Of a DNA stretch of 64,000 nucleotides, positions 17,236 through 26,236 are shown one piece after another. This DNA is from Legionella gratiana (GTDB taxonomy: Bacteria > Pseudomonadota > Gammaproteobacteria > Legionellales > Legionellaceae), in assembly GCF_001467695.1 (NCBI RefSeq), contig NZ_LNYE01000029.1, positions 59,966 to 123,965 on the forward strand, in the 5' to 3' direction. The notes beneath the pieces were generated by a model, which was not told where the DNA came from, ran no database searches, and saw only the letters and a list, made by a program, of their open reading frames with translations. Position 1 is the first letter of the stretch. Every line of letters starts with the position of its first letter. The translations under genes and the position numbers were made by a program.

Positions 17236-18225
17236 ATGGCGAATAAACGAGTAAGAGTTGCTGTTACTGGGGCAGCCGGACAAATTGGTTACGCTTTATT
17301 ATTTCGAATCGCTTCTGGGCAAATGTTTGGTGCAAATACAGAAGTCGAATTGAATTTACTTGAGCTTGAAGCTGCTCTTCCTTCTTTGGAAGGAGTTGCT
17401 ATGGAGCTTGATGATTGTGCTTTTCCCTTATTAAAGCGGGTGGTATGTACTGCGGATATGAATAAAGCAATGGATGGGGTAAATTGGGCTTTATTAGTGG
17501 GCTCTATTCCTCGTAAACAAGGAATGGAACGTTCGGATTTATTGCAAATTAATGGCGGAATATTTACCAAACAAGGCCAGGCAATTAATGATCATGCAAG
17601 TGATGATGTGCGTGTGTTTGTAGTAGGTAATCCTTGCAATACAAACTGCTTGATTGCCATGCACCATGCTAAAGATGTACCCAATGATCGTTTTTACGCG
17701 ATGACTACTTTGGATGAGTTACGATCACGGACTCAATTAGCTAAAAAAGCAAATGTTGATATCACTGCTGTGACTCAAATGACCATTTGGGGTAACCATT
17801 CTTCTACCCAATATCCTGATTTTTATAATGCAAAGATCAAGGGTGTCTCTGCTGCACAAGTGATTGATGAGTCATGGTTGAAGGATACTTTTGTTGCTAC
17901 AGTACAACAGCGTGGTGCGGCGGTAATCAAAGCACGTGGTTCTTCTTCTGCTGCATCTGCTGCAAATGCTATTATTACAGGTGTGAATCATTTAGTGAAT
18001 GATACTCCTGCAGGAGAGTCATTCTCCATGTGCCGTTGCTCTCAAGGTGAGTACGGTGTTGATGAAGGATTGATTTTTTCATTCCCTTGCCGTCGTCAGC
18101 AAAATCAATTGAGTGTTGTTGAAGGATTGAGCTTTAATGATTATGGCCGAGACATGTTTAACAAAACCTTAGATGAGTTAAGACAAGAACGTGATACTGT
18201 TAAATCTTTAGGTTTATTGGATTAG
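17236..18225 (+). CDS. mdh: Malate dehydrogenase
   Basis: NAD-dependent malate to oxaloacetate conversion in the citric acid cycle. 329 residues of the dimeric cytosolic-type family: nucleotide-binding [15 protein letters not shown], the substrate-Arg loop around [23 protein letters not shown], and the catalytic [13 protein letters not shown] with its His. AAGGA lies about 8 bases before the ATG and a TATACT box at about 17208 is a plausible -10. Downstream is the IS element, which splits what was once a terminator-like hairpin. Confidence 0.97.
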   Translation: MANKRVRVAVTGAAGQIGYALLFRIASGQMFGANTEVELNLLELEAALPSLEGVAMELDDCAFPLLKRVVCTADMNKAMDGVNWALLVGSIPRKQGMERSDLLQINGGIFTKQGQAINDHASDDVRVFVVGNPCNTNCLIAMHHAKDVPNDRFYAMTTLDELRSRTQLAKKANVDITAVTQMTIWGNHSSTQYPDFYNAKIKGVSAAQVIDESWLKDTFVATVQQRGAAVIKARGSSSAASAANAIITGVNHLVNDTPAGESFSMCRCSQGEYGVDEGLIFSFPCRRQQNQLSVVEGLSFNDYGRDMFNKTLDELRQERDTVKSLGLLD

Positions 18226-18271
18226 GAATTTATTTCTAGTAGAGTACCAAGCCCCAGAGCGCTCTCTCTTT

Positions 18272-18284
18272 TCTATATCCTGCG
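18272..18284 (+). terminator. Left half of a hairpin split by IS insertion
   Basis: TCTATATCCTGCG here pairs with CGCGGGATATAGA at 21691-21703 (12-13 bp, one G-T pair) once the element between is removed. It lies 47 bp past the mdh stop, so it was probably the mdh terminator or a hairpin repeat before the insertion. Confidence 0.55.
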
Positions 18285-18292
18285 GTTTACTC
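18284..18292. repeat. Left 9-bp target site duplication of the IS5-family element
   Basis: GGTTTACTC occurs immediately before the left terminal repeat (18284-18292) and immediately after the right one (21683-21691). Nine bases is the usual duplication size for the IS903 group. Confidence 0.85.
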
Positions 18293-18321
18293 GGCGTTGT
18301 TGCATCTATAAAAGCTCCGCT

Positions 18322-18337
18322 AGCCCCTTAAGGGGCT
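18322..18337 (-). terminator. Palindromic terminator-like hairpin near the left IS end
   Basis: AGCCCCTTAAGGGGCT is a perfect 16-base palindrome just beyond the transposase remnant's stop codon; in the minus direction TAGCGGAGCTTTT follows. Probably the original transposase terminator. Confidence 0.45.
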
Positions 18338-18339
18338 GC

Positions 18340-18423
18340 TTAAAAATCAGCCACACTTTTAGGTAGTCCTAATGTATTCATTTTATTTATAATCTGATAT
18401 CGAATAGAAAGGTCTGGCTGAAA
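18340..18423 (-). pseudogene. C-terminal remnant of IS903-group transposase
   Basis: Twenty-seven codons between two stops read ...SIRYQIINKMNTLGLPKS..., matching the conserved end of IS903-group transposases (a basic stretch, then L-G-M/L-P near the C-terminus). It has no start and lies exactly where the transposase should end, inside the left inverted repeat. The catalytic DDE portion is missing. Confidence 0.65.
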
Positions 18424-18450
18424 TTAAGAAAGGTCCAAAAGAGTCCATTT

Positions 18451-21084
18451 TTAATTAGGCGCGCCGGGTCTTTCTTGTTGTTCTTTGGCTTCTAACTCTG
18501 AATGTACTTTATTATGATGGAAAAATCGATATAACTTACTGTCTTTATCTCTTTCGTCCACTCCAGTGAGTACAAAGTTAATATGTTTTTTTACATCTTC
18601 GGGAAATTGTTCCAAGCTTGTTTTTAGCTGTTGATTGAGTTTGGGAATATCTTCCTCTTTCACCCCTAACTCTAAACCACGCACGATGGCAAGTAATACA
18701 ATTTTTGCATCTGTAAGATTAACTTCTTTCTGATTTAAAATATTGTTTACTGCTTCTTGGATTGCTGGATAAAGCTCGCCACGTTTCTTACCACGAAAAT
18801 AGAAATGTGCTAGCTGGTGCAAACATTGTCCTGAACGAATGGCTCCCATGGATGCGCGACGATCATATAATTTAGTACCATCATTCATTTTAACATTATT
18901 AAAACTTGCAGAACTTGGGTATAAAAAATTAAAACTATCGCGAATTTTATATCGATTTATTTCTTTTTTTATAGGCAAGTCTTCAGGATCATGTAATAAT
19001 CGAGAGCGCAAAAATAATGGATAATCTTCCAGTTGTGAATTGGGTTGTTTGGGATTAGTTAGAAAAAATTTTACTAATGATTGATTTTCTTTTAATCTTT
19101 TTTCAAATTCGTAACCCGATTTTAATTCAACGTAATGGTCAATCAAAGTAGATAAGTAAAAATCTTGTTGATGGATTACATCTTCATGTTTTAATTTTTC
19201 GGAGACTGCTTTTTTACAATGCATGACAAAGCCTGCAGGTGCTCGTTTATACATTGTTGATTTATTATAGGAATTAACGATACTTACACCGATACATTGC
19301 TCGGGAAATTCATCAAAAATTTTCTGCACAATTCCTGGATCTTTTTTTAGTGTTTCATCCACAACGACATAAAATTTCTGAGTGGGAGGAATCTCTTCCT
19401 TATCATAACCATCCGTTAACTTATAAATAATTTGCTTTATAACGTCCACATCTTGATAGTACTCAGAAACAGGGGCTACATAAATAATGTGATTTTTATC
19501 CGAATTTTTCCATGCAGATAATTCCGCCTGTCTGACTTCAAAATAAAAAGAATTATCAAATTCATAAGTTATTAAAAATTTATTACTGTGTTCTTTAGTG
19601 ATTTCTTTTAAAGAAGTAATAATATCATCATCGTTTTCATCATAAGAATAAAAATCCACATCAGGAGAGCCTCCTCCTGCAATTTTTCTCAATGTTTCCA
19701 ATTCTTCAGTAATCCATTTTTCTTTATTTTTTAGAATACAATTTTTTGTTTCAGTTAATGTCGAATATTCTTTTTGAGAATCTAAAGATTCTGAGGGATA
19801 AGATAACTCTAATGTTTTGATTTTTTGTTGTATCTTATCTAATTCACCGTCAATTACTTGTTGGTATTCTGCTAACATTATTGGATCATTTAATTTACAT
19901 TCATTTATTTTTTGAAATTGCTCATGAGCATAATAAGTAGCAGATAAAATCGCGTTCATACAGGAATTTTTTAGAGCAAAGTCTACATCACCTTGTGGAC
20001 ATGTAATTTTTTTTAGTTCTTGTAAATAGTCATGGTATAACGCATCCTTATTTGTAAATTGAAATAAATGGTAGAGCAATTGAGATGCATTTTCAAAAAA
20101 ATACTCAAATCTAACAGGGTCTTCTTTTGAATGTTCAAATGCTTTGGTAATCTCTTTTTCTAATAAGTTGATTAACTGTAAAATTACTTTTTTATTTTTA
20201 TCAAACAACTCTTTATCGATATTATTTTCTAGAAGTTTAATTGTATTTAGCCATTTGTTTGCAATAAGGCCTCGATAATCTGTAGTGTATTTTAATAATG
20301 CTACAATCGAAGGATTTTCTTTTAACTGTTTAATTTTTTCATACGGATCATCTTCAAAATTCTTGCTGCTAGATTCATCGGCATACAGAGCGTTAAAATT
20401 CAAATTCAACTCTTTATCTATAAAATCTTTTGGAGAATTATAACATCTCGCTAGGTTAAAAAAGAATTTACTTGCATTCGATGCCAACATAGTAAAGCCA
20501 GTATATTGACCAAACATGTTGTTTTTTTTATCAAACTCGTCATTCATAATGAATACAGGTGTATTATTAATATAAGCTAAGCCAATAAAAGGTGCATTTT
20601 TATTTCCTTCTCCTAGTAAATCACATAAGATTTTTTTTTCAAAATGGACAAAATTATCATAATGTAAATCCGATTTATAATAATAACCTTTATCATTTTC
20701 CTCGTAATTAGACTTAGGATCGATATGTTTTATCTTTTTTAAATCTAAAAACTGTTCTATTTCTTTTAAATCATATTCATCAATTGGAACAACTTTAAAT
20801 TTTTTCTTACCTATAGTTATTGTTTTAGCTAAACAACCTTCTCGACTATATACGCCTCCCTTGTGATCTACTGGATCTATACTGCGGAATAAACCATATG
20901 ACATATAGGATGCATTGGCCCCTATTTCTCGCCGAGCAAGGTATGCATAAGCATGCTTTAAAGGCTCCGGTAATTGATCATTTTTTAAATCTTCTTCAGA
21001 AATTTGTACTAAGCGTTTTAATAGATGAGAATATTCTTTAAAAAATAATGCTTTTTTAAGCTTTGTTTCTATTTTCTTTTTCAT
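18451..21084 (-). CDS. Large effector-like protein of unknown function carried inside an IS element
   Basis: An 877-residue soluble protein that I cannot assign to a family. It has no signal peptide or membrane helix, is Lys/Glu/Asn-rich and mostly helical in appearance, with a mixed region at about 540-640 (for example HIIYVAPVSEYY, KFYVVVDE, CIGVSIVNSYN) that looks like a compact alpha/beta domain. The C-terminus ends SELEAKEQQERPGAPN, an acidic Glu block close to the end as in many Dot/Icm substrates. It sits within a gutted IS903-type element, 24 bp after the transposase fragment's stop on the same strand. An effector role is inferred from size, composition and C-terminus. Confidence 0.6.
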   Translation of the reverse strand: MKKKIETKLKKALFFKEYSHLLKRLVQISEEDLKNDQLPEPLKHAYAYLARREIGANASYMSYGLFRSIDPVDHKGGVYSREGCLAKTITIGKKKFKVVPIDEYDLKEIEQFLDLKKIKHIDPKSNYEENDKGYYYKSDLHYDNFVHFEKKILCDLLGEGNKNAPFIGLAYINNTPVFIMNDEFDKKNNMFGQYTGFTMLASNASKFFFNLARCYNSPKDFIDKELNLNFNALYADESSSKNFEDDPYEKIKQLKENPSIVALLKYTTDYRGLIANKWLNTIKLLENNIDKELFDKNKKVILQLINLLEKEITKAFEHSKEDPVRFEYFFENASQLLYHLFQFTNKDALYHDYLQELKKITCPQGDVDFALKNSCMNAILSATYYAHEQFQKINECKLNDPIMLAEYQQVIDGELDKIQQKIKTLELSYPSESLDSQKEYSTLTETKNCILKNKEKWITEELETLRKIAGGGSPDVDFYSYDENDDDIITSLKEITKEHSNKFLITYEFDNSFYFEVRQAELSAWKNSDKNHIIYVAPVSEYYQDVDVIKQIIYKLTDGYDKEEIPPTQKFYVVVDETLKKDPGIVQKIFDEFPEQCIGVSIVNSYNKSTMYKRAPAGFVMHCKKAVSEKLKHEDVIHQQDFYLSTLIDHYVELKSGYEFEKRLKENQSLVKFFLTNPKQPNSQLEDYPLFLRSRLLHDPEDLPIKKEINRYKIRDSFNFLYPSSASFNNVKMNDGTKLYDRRASMGAIRSGQCLHQLAHFYFRGKKRGELYPAIQEAVNNILNQKEVNLTDAKIVLLAIVRGLELGVKEEDIPKLNQQLKTSLEQFPEDVKKHINFVLTGVDERDKDSKLYRFFHHNKVHSELEAKEQQERPGAPN

Positions 21085-21108
21085 AGGAACTCTGTGTAAA
21101 ACGATAGT

Positions 21109-21558
21109 CTATGGTAAATTATAGTTCAAATTGCATCCGTAATTGCACATAATCCAAGTCTCTGAATTAAGCTTTATGAGCAGCTCATCGCGAGGAATAA
21201 GTGCGGGGTTTTTCTTAATTTTATTTCTTTGCACTGCAGCATTATGTTGAGGAGGAAAAACAAGCTTTAAGTCCTTTGCTCTACGACATAAAGTACTATA
21301 ATCTGGCGCCTGGATTTCTAACTGATTGAGTTGAATTAAGGAGCGTAAAAAACCTTCGGTCGCTCTGTAAGGCAAATGAAATAGTTGTCTTAGCGTTAAT
21401 GCACAAAGAATAAGTGAATTAGAATAGGCTTGATTTCCATGCGTGCCTTCAGCACTTCTTATATGCTCTTTATTAAACCATACAGTAAGACTTCCACGAG
21501 ATACTAATCCTTTGTTATACTCCGACCAGTTACGAACTCTATAGACTTTTTTAGTCAT
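21109..21558 (-). pseudogene. N-terminal fragment of IS5-family (IS903-group) transposase
   Basis: The first ~110 residues (VRNWSEYNKGLVSRGSLTVWF, then LTLRQLFHLPYRATEGFL and APDYSTLCRRAK) are the N-terminal domain of IS5/IS903 transposases. The frame stops at 149 codons, before the first catalytic Asp, and the rest has been replaced by the effector-like gene. The matching C-terminal piece is at 18340-18423. Not a functional transposase. Confidence 0.8.
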
Positions 21559-21682
21559 GGGTAAACTCCTTTTTTTCGACGAACAGAAATTATACCGTTT
21601 AGGTTCGTAACGCCATATTTTTTATATCTTTTTTACATCCCCGAAATTTAAAAAGCAGATTTTATAAATCTGCAACAACGCC

Positions 21683-21691
21683 GGTTTACTC
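21683..21691. repeat. Right 9-bp target site duplication
   Basis: GGTTTACTC repeats the sequence at 18284-18292 exactly and abuts the right inverted repeat. Confidence 0.85.
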
Positions 21692-21766
21692 GCGGGATAT
21701 AGAGTTTCATTAACATCACTTGATTCTTCAGTAATCTGCAGACGGCGCAGAATTTTCGGATATTAT

Positions 21767-22609
21767 TTAAAATTTAGGCTTCAAATTTTCATTTTCGGCT
21801 GTAAATATGGGTGGTTGTTGGCGATTTTTATATTCATCAGTTTGATAGATGCGAAAAAATTCAGAACGGTCCAAAATTGCTTTGGCTTCTGCATTACGTA
21901 GGAGAGTAGAAATAGAACGTCCGTTAGATAATATTTCATTAACTTTATCCACTAATTGTTCTACTTGCATGAATGCATTTGGATGCTCCTGTCGTAAATT
22001 AGGTAAGTACTTGATTATTGCGCTCGCGATTTGTTCATCAGTTAAGTAAAGAATGAGACGTGTATTTGCAATTTTGATGAAATCACTTTCTGATTTCATA
22101 ATCAAACGTGATAAAAATTCGGGATCTTTTTCTAAATGAGCCCTTAATTTTTGACTAAATCCAAGGTGCTCTCTGTGTGCAATTAAGATAAGAGTTTGTT
22201 CACTAGACGAAAATTGCGTGAACGCTTTTCCTGATTGGGTACTTAACCATGAGATAAGTTCGACATCTTGTTGCTTCACAGCAAAGGCATTGAATGCAAA
22301 CCTTGATGAAATCCTAGAATGATGCAGAAATTTATCCCAATTGACGCGGGCCATTTGGTGATCTGCTGCCATTAAATCAATCGAGGTTTTGACGGCTTCG
22401 AAATTAATTCTTAATTTCTCAAAGTGTGGTAATGCTGCACCTATTGCTTTGACCAAATGAATGAACGTTACTCTTTTATCCATATGGTAATTCACGCAGG
22501 CTTCTTTCAAATGTTGAATTTCAGGATAAGTGTATTTACCGTTTCTCATCGGGACGGAATGAAATGCAGATTCTAGTGCTGTTTTTAGCGCAGAAAAAGG
22601 GTCATCCAT
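21767..22609 (-). CDS. Unknown helical protein, possible Dot/Icm effector
   Basis: A 280-residue soluble, mostly helical protein with no family I recognise. The N-terminus reads DDPFSALKTALESAF and the C-terminus ENENLKPKF. I start it at ATG 22609, which has AGAGGA about 8 bases upstream; a TTG at 22612 is the only extension. Position downstream of mdh matches my recollection that Legionella pneumophila has effector genes beside mdh, but I could not verify the relationship. There is a regulatory-size gap of about 310 bp before the next gene. Confidence 0.6.
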   Translation of the reverse strand: MDDPFSALKTALESAFHSVPMRNGKYTYPEIQHLKEACVNYHMDKRVTFIHLVKAIGAALPHFEKLRINFEAVKTSIDLMAADHQMARVNWDKFLHHSRISSRFAFNAFAVKQQDVELISWLSTQSGKAFTQFSSSEQTLILIAHREHLGFSQKLRAHLEKDPEFLSRLIMKSESDFIKIANTRLILYLTDEQIASAIIKYLPNLRQEHPNAFMQVEQLVDKVNEILSNGRSISTLLRNAEAKAILDRSEFFRIYQTDEYKNRQQPPIFTAENENLKPKF

Positions 22610-22741
22610 CAAATTATCCTCTGTAGGCCCTTATTTAAAAGTAGTTTATAAAAAAGCAAATGCCAAGATTTTTTGCAAATTGATTGCTATGGGACTTTAT
22701 GTTTCAAAAAATAAACTTCATTTATTCCTCCTTCTCTTGCA

Positions 22742-22906
22742 CCTAGTATTGGCATACCTATTTATGTATTGGTTGTAACCAGCATCGTTGCTGGGCTTGC
22801 TTTTTTATCTTTCATTTTTGGAAATGGTATTGTTTTCATTTGATTGTTCAGTGCCGCAAGTTTTTCTGGTTTTAAAAGTAGCAACGGTTACTCTAATTTC
22901 TGCTAA
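22742..22906 (+). pseudogene. Remnant of an amino-acid permease (APC family)
   Basis: An in-frame stretch with one internal stop reads PSIGIPIYVLVVTS, then LAFLSFIFGNGIVF and, after the stop, LFSAASFSGFKSS. This matches a late-helix region of LysP/AroP-type amino-acid permeases (G-x-P-x-Y-x-L-x-x-T-S ... FLSF-x-x-G-x-x-x-V-F ... GF). Nothing precedes it that would complete the gene, so it is a decayed fragment filling the gap upstream of the DMT transporter. Confidence 0.55.
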
Positions 22907-22926
22907 AATAGGTACATTTATTTTGT

Positions 22927-23841
22927 ATGGATGTAGTGATGCAGACTTTCAAAGTGTTCTCCGTTGTTATTATTGTGATTGTTTTGTGGGCTTCGGCATT
23001 TATTGGAATACGAATAGGATTAACGGATTATTCTCCAGGAGCACTGGCACTATTACGGTTTATGATTGCATCACTTTGTCTGTTAATTATTTACTATAGT
23101 TTAGGCATAAAAAAACGAGTTTCTTGGAAAGATCGTGTCCAGTTGCTTATCACAGGAATGGCTGGGATAGGCATTTATAATATTTGTTTAAATTATGGCG
23201 AGCTTAGTGTTTCAGCGGGTATTGCCAGCTTTGTGATTGGTTTAATGCCGATTATGACTGTAGTTTTATCATTTATCTTTTTACAGGAAAAGCTAAAGCG
23301 TCATGTTTGGTATGGTATCTTAATTAGTGTACTAGGTTTGGTATTATTGACTCTCGGTGAGAGTTCGGTTCCAGGAATGCGACATGGGGTCTTAGCGATT
23401 TTGGTTTCCGCTTTAATGGGAGCTATTTTAACCATTGTGCAAAAGCAATTTGTACGTGTTTATCATCCAGTTGCAATTATTTCTTGGATCATGTGGGGTG
23501 GAACTTTATTGTTGGTTATTTTTTTACCTGATTTACTTCAACAAATTAAGATTGCCCATGTACAGACTACTGTAGCAGTTGTCTATATGGGGATTTTCCC
23601 TGCAGCTCTTGCTTATCTGGCTTGGGGGTATGCATTAAAATATTTATCTGCTTCTAAAGCAGCAATTACGTTATATGCACTTCCTATTGTATCTACTTTA
23701 ATGGGATTTGTAGTGTTGCATGAACACCCCTCACTTCTTTCGTTGATTGGATGCAGCATTACGTTGTTAGGCGCTTTTATTGCCAGCCGTTCTCCGCTAG
23801 AGACTTCTTTTGCTTATAAAGAATCCTTTAAAATGGAATAG
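22927..23841 (+). CDS. DMT-superfamily transporter (EamA type)
   Basis: A 304-residue inner-membrane protein with about ten hydrophobic helices arranged as two EamA repeats, the drug/metabolite transporter layout. The first repeat begins VLWASAFIGIRIGLTDYSPGALALLRF, typical of the RhaT/EamA group; the second ends LGAFIASR. Such proteins usually export amino acids or metabolites; the substrate cannot be read from sequence. Length is normal. Confidence 0.88.
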   Translation: MDVVMQTFKVFSVVIIVIVLWASAFIGIRIGLTDYSPGALALLRFMIASLCLLIIYYSLGIKKRVSWKDRVQLLITGMAGIGIYNICLNYGELSVSAGIASFVIGLMPIMTVVLSFIFLQEKLKRHVWYGILISVLGLVLLTLGESSVPGMRHGVLAILVSALMGAILTIVQKQFVRVYHPVAIISWIMWGGTLLLVIFLPDLLQQIKIAHVQTTVAVVYMGIFPAALAYLAWGYALKYLSASKAAITLYALPIVSTLMGFVVLHEHPSLLSLIGCSITLLGAFIASRSPLETSFAYKESFKME

Positions 23842-23930
23842 TTTTCTTCACAACATTAAAGTTATTAATTAATTCTCTGTAAAAAGGTTGAAACTGGGTT
23901 TATACTTTTTGTTTTGAAGTTTTTGGCGAA

Positions 23931-25961
23931 ATGCTCATGGAATTGAGAATTGATAATACTCCGTTTAAAGCCTTATTTCAGTCTTTGGATTTAGGTTTTA
24001 CTCAATTAAAAAATCGATTATTAATGGGATCGATGCATACTGGCCTTGAAGAAGATAAGGACAGTTTAAATCGTTTGGCCCAATTTTACAGAGAAAGAGC
24101 TCTAGGGGGTGTAGGATTAATTGCTACTGGTGGTTTTGCGCCAGATCGAGCGGGTCGTTTGGCTCCTTTTTCTGCTAAATTGACGAACAGCAAAGAGCAA
24201 CAGAGACATGAGTTAATCACCCATACGGTACATGAAGCAGGGGGCAAAATTGTTCTGCAAGCCTTGCATGCTGGACGTTATGGTTATCACCCTTTTATTG
24301 TAGCTCCTAGCGGAATCAAATCACCAATTAGTCCATTTAAACCCTGGGTAATGAGTCAATATCGAATTAAAAAAACCATCAAGCATTTTGCCCGTTGTGC
24401 TCGGCTTGCCCAATTAGCCGGTTATGATGGGATTGAAATTATGGGAAGTGAGGGTTATTTAATCAATCAGTTCATTGTTACTCATACCAATCAACGTCAA
24501 GATGAATGGGGTGGTAATTATAGTAACCGTATTCGTTTTCCTGTTGAGATAGTGCGAAGTGTACGTGAAGCAGTGGGCGAGAAATTTATTATTATTTTTC
24601 GTTTATCTATGCTTGATTTAATTGCAGATGGTAGTAATTGGGAAGAAATCGTGATCCTGGCTAAAGCCATTGAAGAAGCCGGTGCTACTTTAATTAATAC
24701 AGGTATTGGTTGGCATGAGGCGCGAATTCCAACTATTGCAACTATGGTTCCTGATGCGGCGTTTACTCATTTAACGCACCATTTAAAGCCAGAAGTGAAC
24801 ATACCTGTAATTACTTCAAATCGTATTAATACCCCTGAACTAGCCAATCAAATAATCGAGTCCGGTGTTGCTGATATGGTCTCTATGGCTAGACCCTTTT
24901 TAGCAGACCCTTTATTTCCTGAAAAAGCAAAAAAAGGTGAAAGTGAAGCGATCAATGTGTGCATTGCATGCAATCAGGCTTGCCTTGATCAAGTTTTCGT
25001 GCACAAAACCGCTTCTTGTTTGGTGAATCCTCGAGCATGTAATGAAACGGAGTTGATTTATGAGGTGACTGCAGAACCCAAATCAATTGCTGTAGTGGGT
25101 TCTGGACCCGCGGGGTTAGCCTTTGCTGCAGTTGCTGCTGAACGCGGACATAAAGTCACTTTATTTGAACGAAGCGGACAACTCGGGGGACAATTTAATT
25201 TAGCAAAGAAAATCCCAGGTAAAGAAATTTTTCAATACACGTTGAATTATTTTACCTATCAATTACAGAAATTTAAGGTAACAATTCATTTAAATACAGA
25301 AGCAACAGTGAATCATTTGCTGGATTTTGATGAAGTCGTTTTAGCGAGTGGAATTAAGCCTCGAATTCCAGAAATTCCAGGCATCGAGCACCCCAAAGTT
25401 GCCAGTTATATTGATGTGATTACTGGAAAAAAGGATGTAGGTAAACGAGTTGCAATTATTGGTGCGGGTGGAATTGGTTTTGATGTTGCTGAGTTTTTAA
25501 CTCATGAACATCAAGCTTCTAAAGAGCAGTTTTATAATGAATGGGGTATTGATGTTTATGGTAAATATCGGGGTGGGATTAAGCCTCCTGAGAGTACACC
25601 AAGTCCACGTGAGGTTTATTTAATACAGCGCAAAAAAGAAAAAATGGGTAAACGTTTGGGAAAAACGACAGGTTGGATTCATCGGGCAAGCTTAAAACAC
25701 AAACACGTTAAAATGATTTCTGGAGTGAGTTATGATGCTATTGATGATCAAGGGTTGCATCTTCGCGTTGATGAAAAACCGCAAATTATAGAGGTCGATA
25801 CTGTGGTGATTTGTGCGGGTCAAGTCGAATTGACCGAACTATTCACTCCTTTAAAAGAGGCCAAAAAGATTGTCCATTTGGTAGGTGGGGCATATAAAGC
25901 CTTAGAGTTGGATGCACGCCATGCTATTGATCAAGCATGTCGTTTGGCTGCTCTGATTTGA
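23931..25961 (+). CDS. fadH: 2,4-dienoyl-CoA reductase-like NADH:flavin oxidoreductase
   Basis: A 676-residue three-domain flavoenzyme of the old-yellow-enzyme/FadH class. Residues ~10-350 form the FMN TIM barrel (GSMHTGLEE, QALHAGRYGYH, GYDGIEIMGSEGYLINQF); a 4Fe-4S cluster motif C-x2-C-x3-C-x11-C begins at CIACNQAC; then an FAD Rossmann site AVVGSGPAGLAFA and an NAD(P)H site AIIGAGGIGFDVAEF. FadH removes double bonds of unsaturated fatty acids during beta-oxidation; close paralogs act on other enoates, so the substrate is likely but not certain. About 90 bp separate it from the DMT gene. Confidence 0.85.
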   Translation: MLMELRIDNTPFKALFQSLDLGFTQLKNRLLMGSMHTGLEEDKDSLNRLAQFYRERALGGVGLIATGGFAPDRAGRLAPFSAKLTNSKEQQRHELITHTVHEAGGKIVLQALHAGRYGYHPFIVAPSGIKSPISPFKPWVMSQYRIKKTIKHFARCARLAQLAGYDGIEIMGSEGYLINQFIVTHTNQRQDEWGGNYSNRIRFPVEIVRSVREAVGEKFIIIFRLSMLDLIADGSNWEEIVILAKAIEEAGATLINTGIGWHEARIPTIATMVPDAAFTHLTHHLKPEVNIPVITSNRINTPELANQIIESGVADMVSMARPFLADPLFPEKAKKGESEAINVCIACNQACLDQVFVHKTASCLVNPRACNETELIYEVTAEPKSIAVVGSGPAGLAFAAVAAERGHKVTLFERSGQLGGQFNLAKKIPGKEIFQYTLNYFTYQLQKFKVTIHLNTEATVNHLLDFDEVVLASGIKPRIPEIPGIEHPKVASYIDVITGKKDVGKRVAIIGAGGIGFDVAEFLTHEHQASKEQFYNEWGIDVYGKYRGGIKPPESTPSPREVYLIQRKKEKMGKRLGKTTGWIHRASLKHKHVKMISGVSYDAIDDQGLHLRVDEKPQIIEVDTVVICAGQVELTELFTPLKEAKKIVHLVGGAYKALELDARHAIDQACRLAALI

Positions 25962-26038
25962 GGTAATTGGTTAGTACTCATCAGAGAACAGAGATTTATT
26001 ATACTTCATCTTGCAGCATGTCTTAATAAATGTAATTG

Positions 26039-26093
26039 AACGTGAGTTCGACATAAAAAGCGTTTCTATGCCCTTTTATGTCGAACTCACGTT
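26039..26093. terminator. Perfect long inverted repeat, probable bidirectional terminator or repeat hairpin
   Basis: AACGTGAGTTCGACATAAAA (26039-26058) is exactly complementary to the stretch at 26074-26093, giving a 20-bp perfect stem with a 15-base loop. It follows fadH by about 80 bp. AT-rich flanks allow termination, but a perfect 20-bp stem is longer than most terminators, so a dispersed palindromic repeat is possible. Confidence 0.6.
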
Positions 26094-26236
26094 AATTTAG
26101 TCACTATTCACCATGTATCTCTTAAATCCCCAGGATGCACTCAGGGGTAAAAAATCTTTTAGCCCAGCAACTATAATTATCATAAACTGACGATTAATTT
26201 TTGTTTTTTGGATAGAAATACTCTGAAGGGGTATAA

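Larger units (their letters stand above)
18293..21682. mobile_element. IS5-family (IS903-group) element carrying an effector-like gene in place of most of its transposase
   Basis: The element is bounded by inverted repeats beginning GGCGTTGTTGCA (18293-18304) and ending TGCAACAACGCC (21671-21682), with further similarity inward (TATAAA), and by 9-bp direct repeats GGTTTACTC. IS903-type ends start GGCnTTGTTG, so the match is good. Inside, an N-terminal transposase fragment (21109-21558) and a 27-codon C-terminal fragment (18340-18423) flank an 877-codon unrelated gene. At 3390 bp it is about three times the usual ~1 kb. It can no longer encode an active transposase, though one in trans could still use the ends. 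Confidence 0.8.

Noticed and set aside
22788-23099. 103-codon open frame overlapping the DMT transporter start
   Set aside because: It is a shifted-frame shadow across the permease relic and the true transporter start at 22927.
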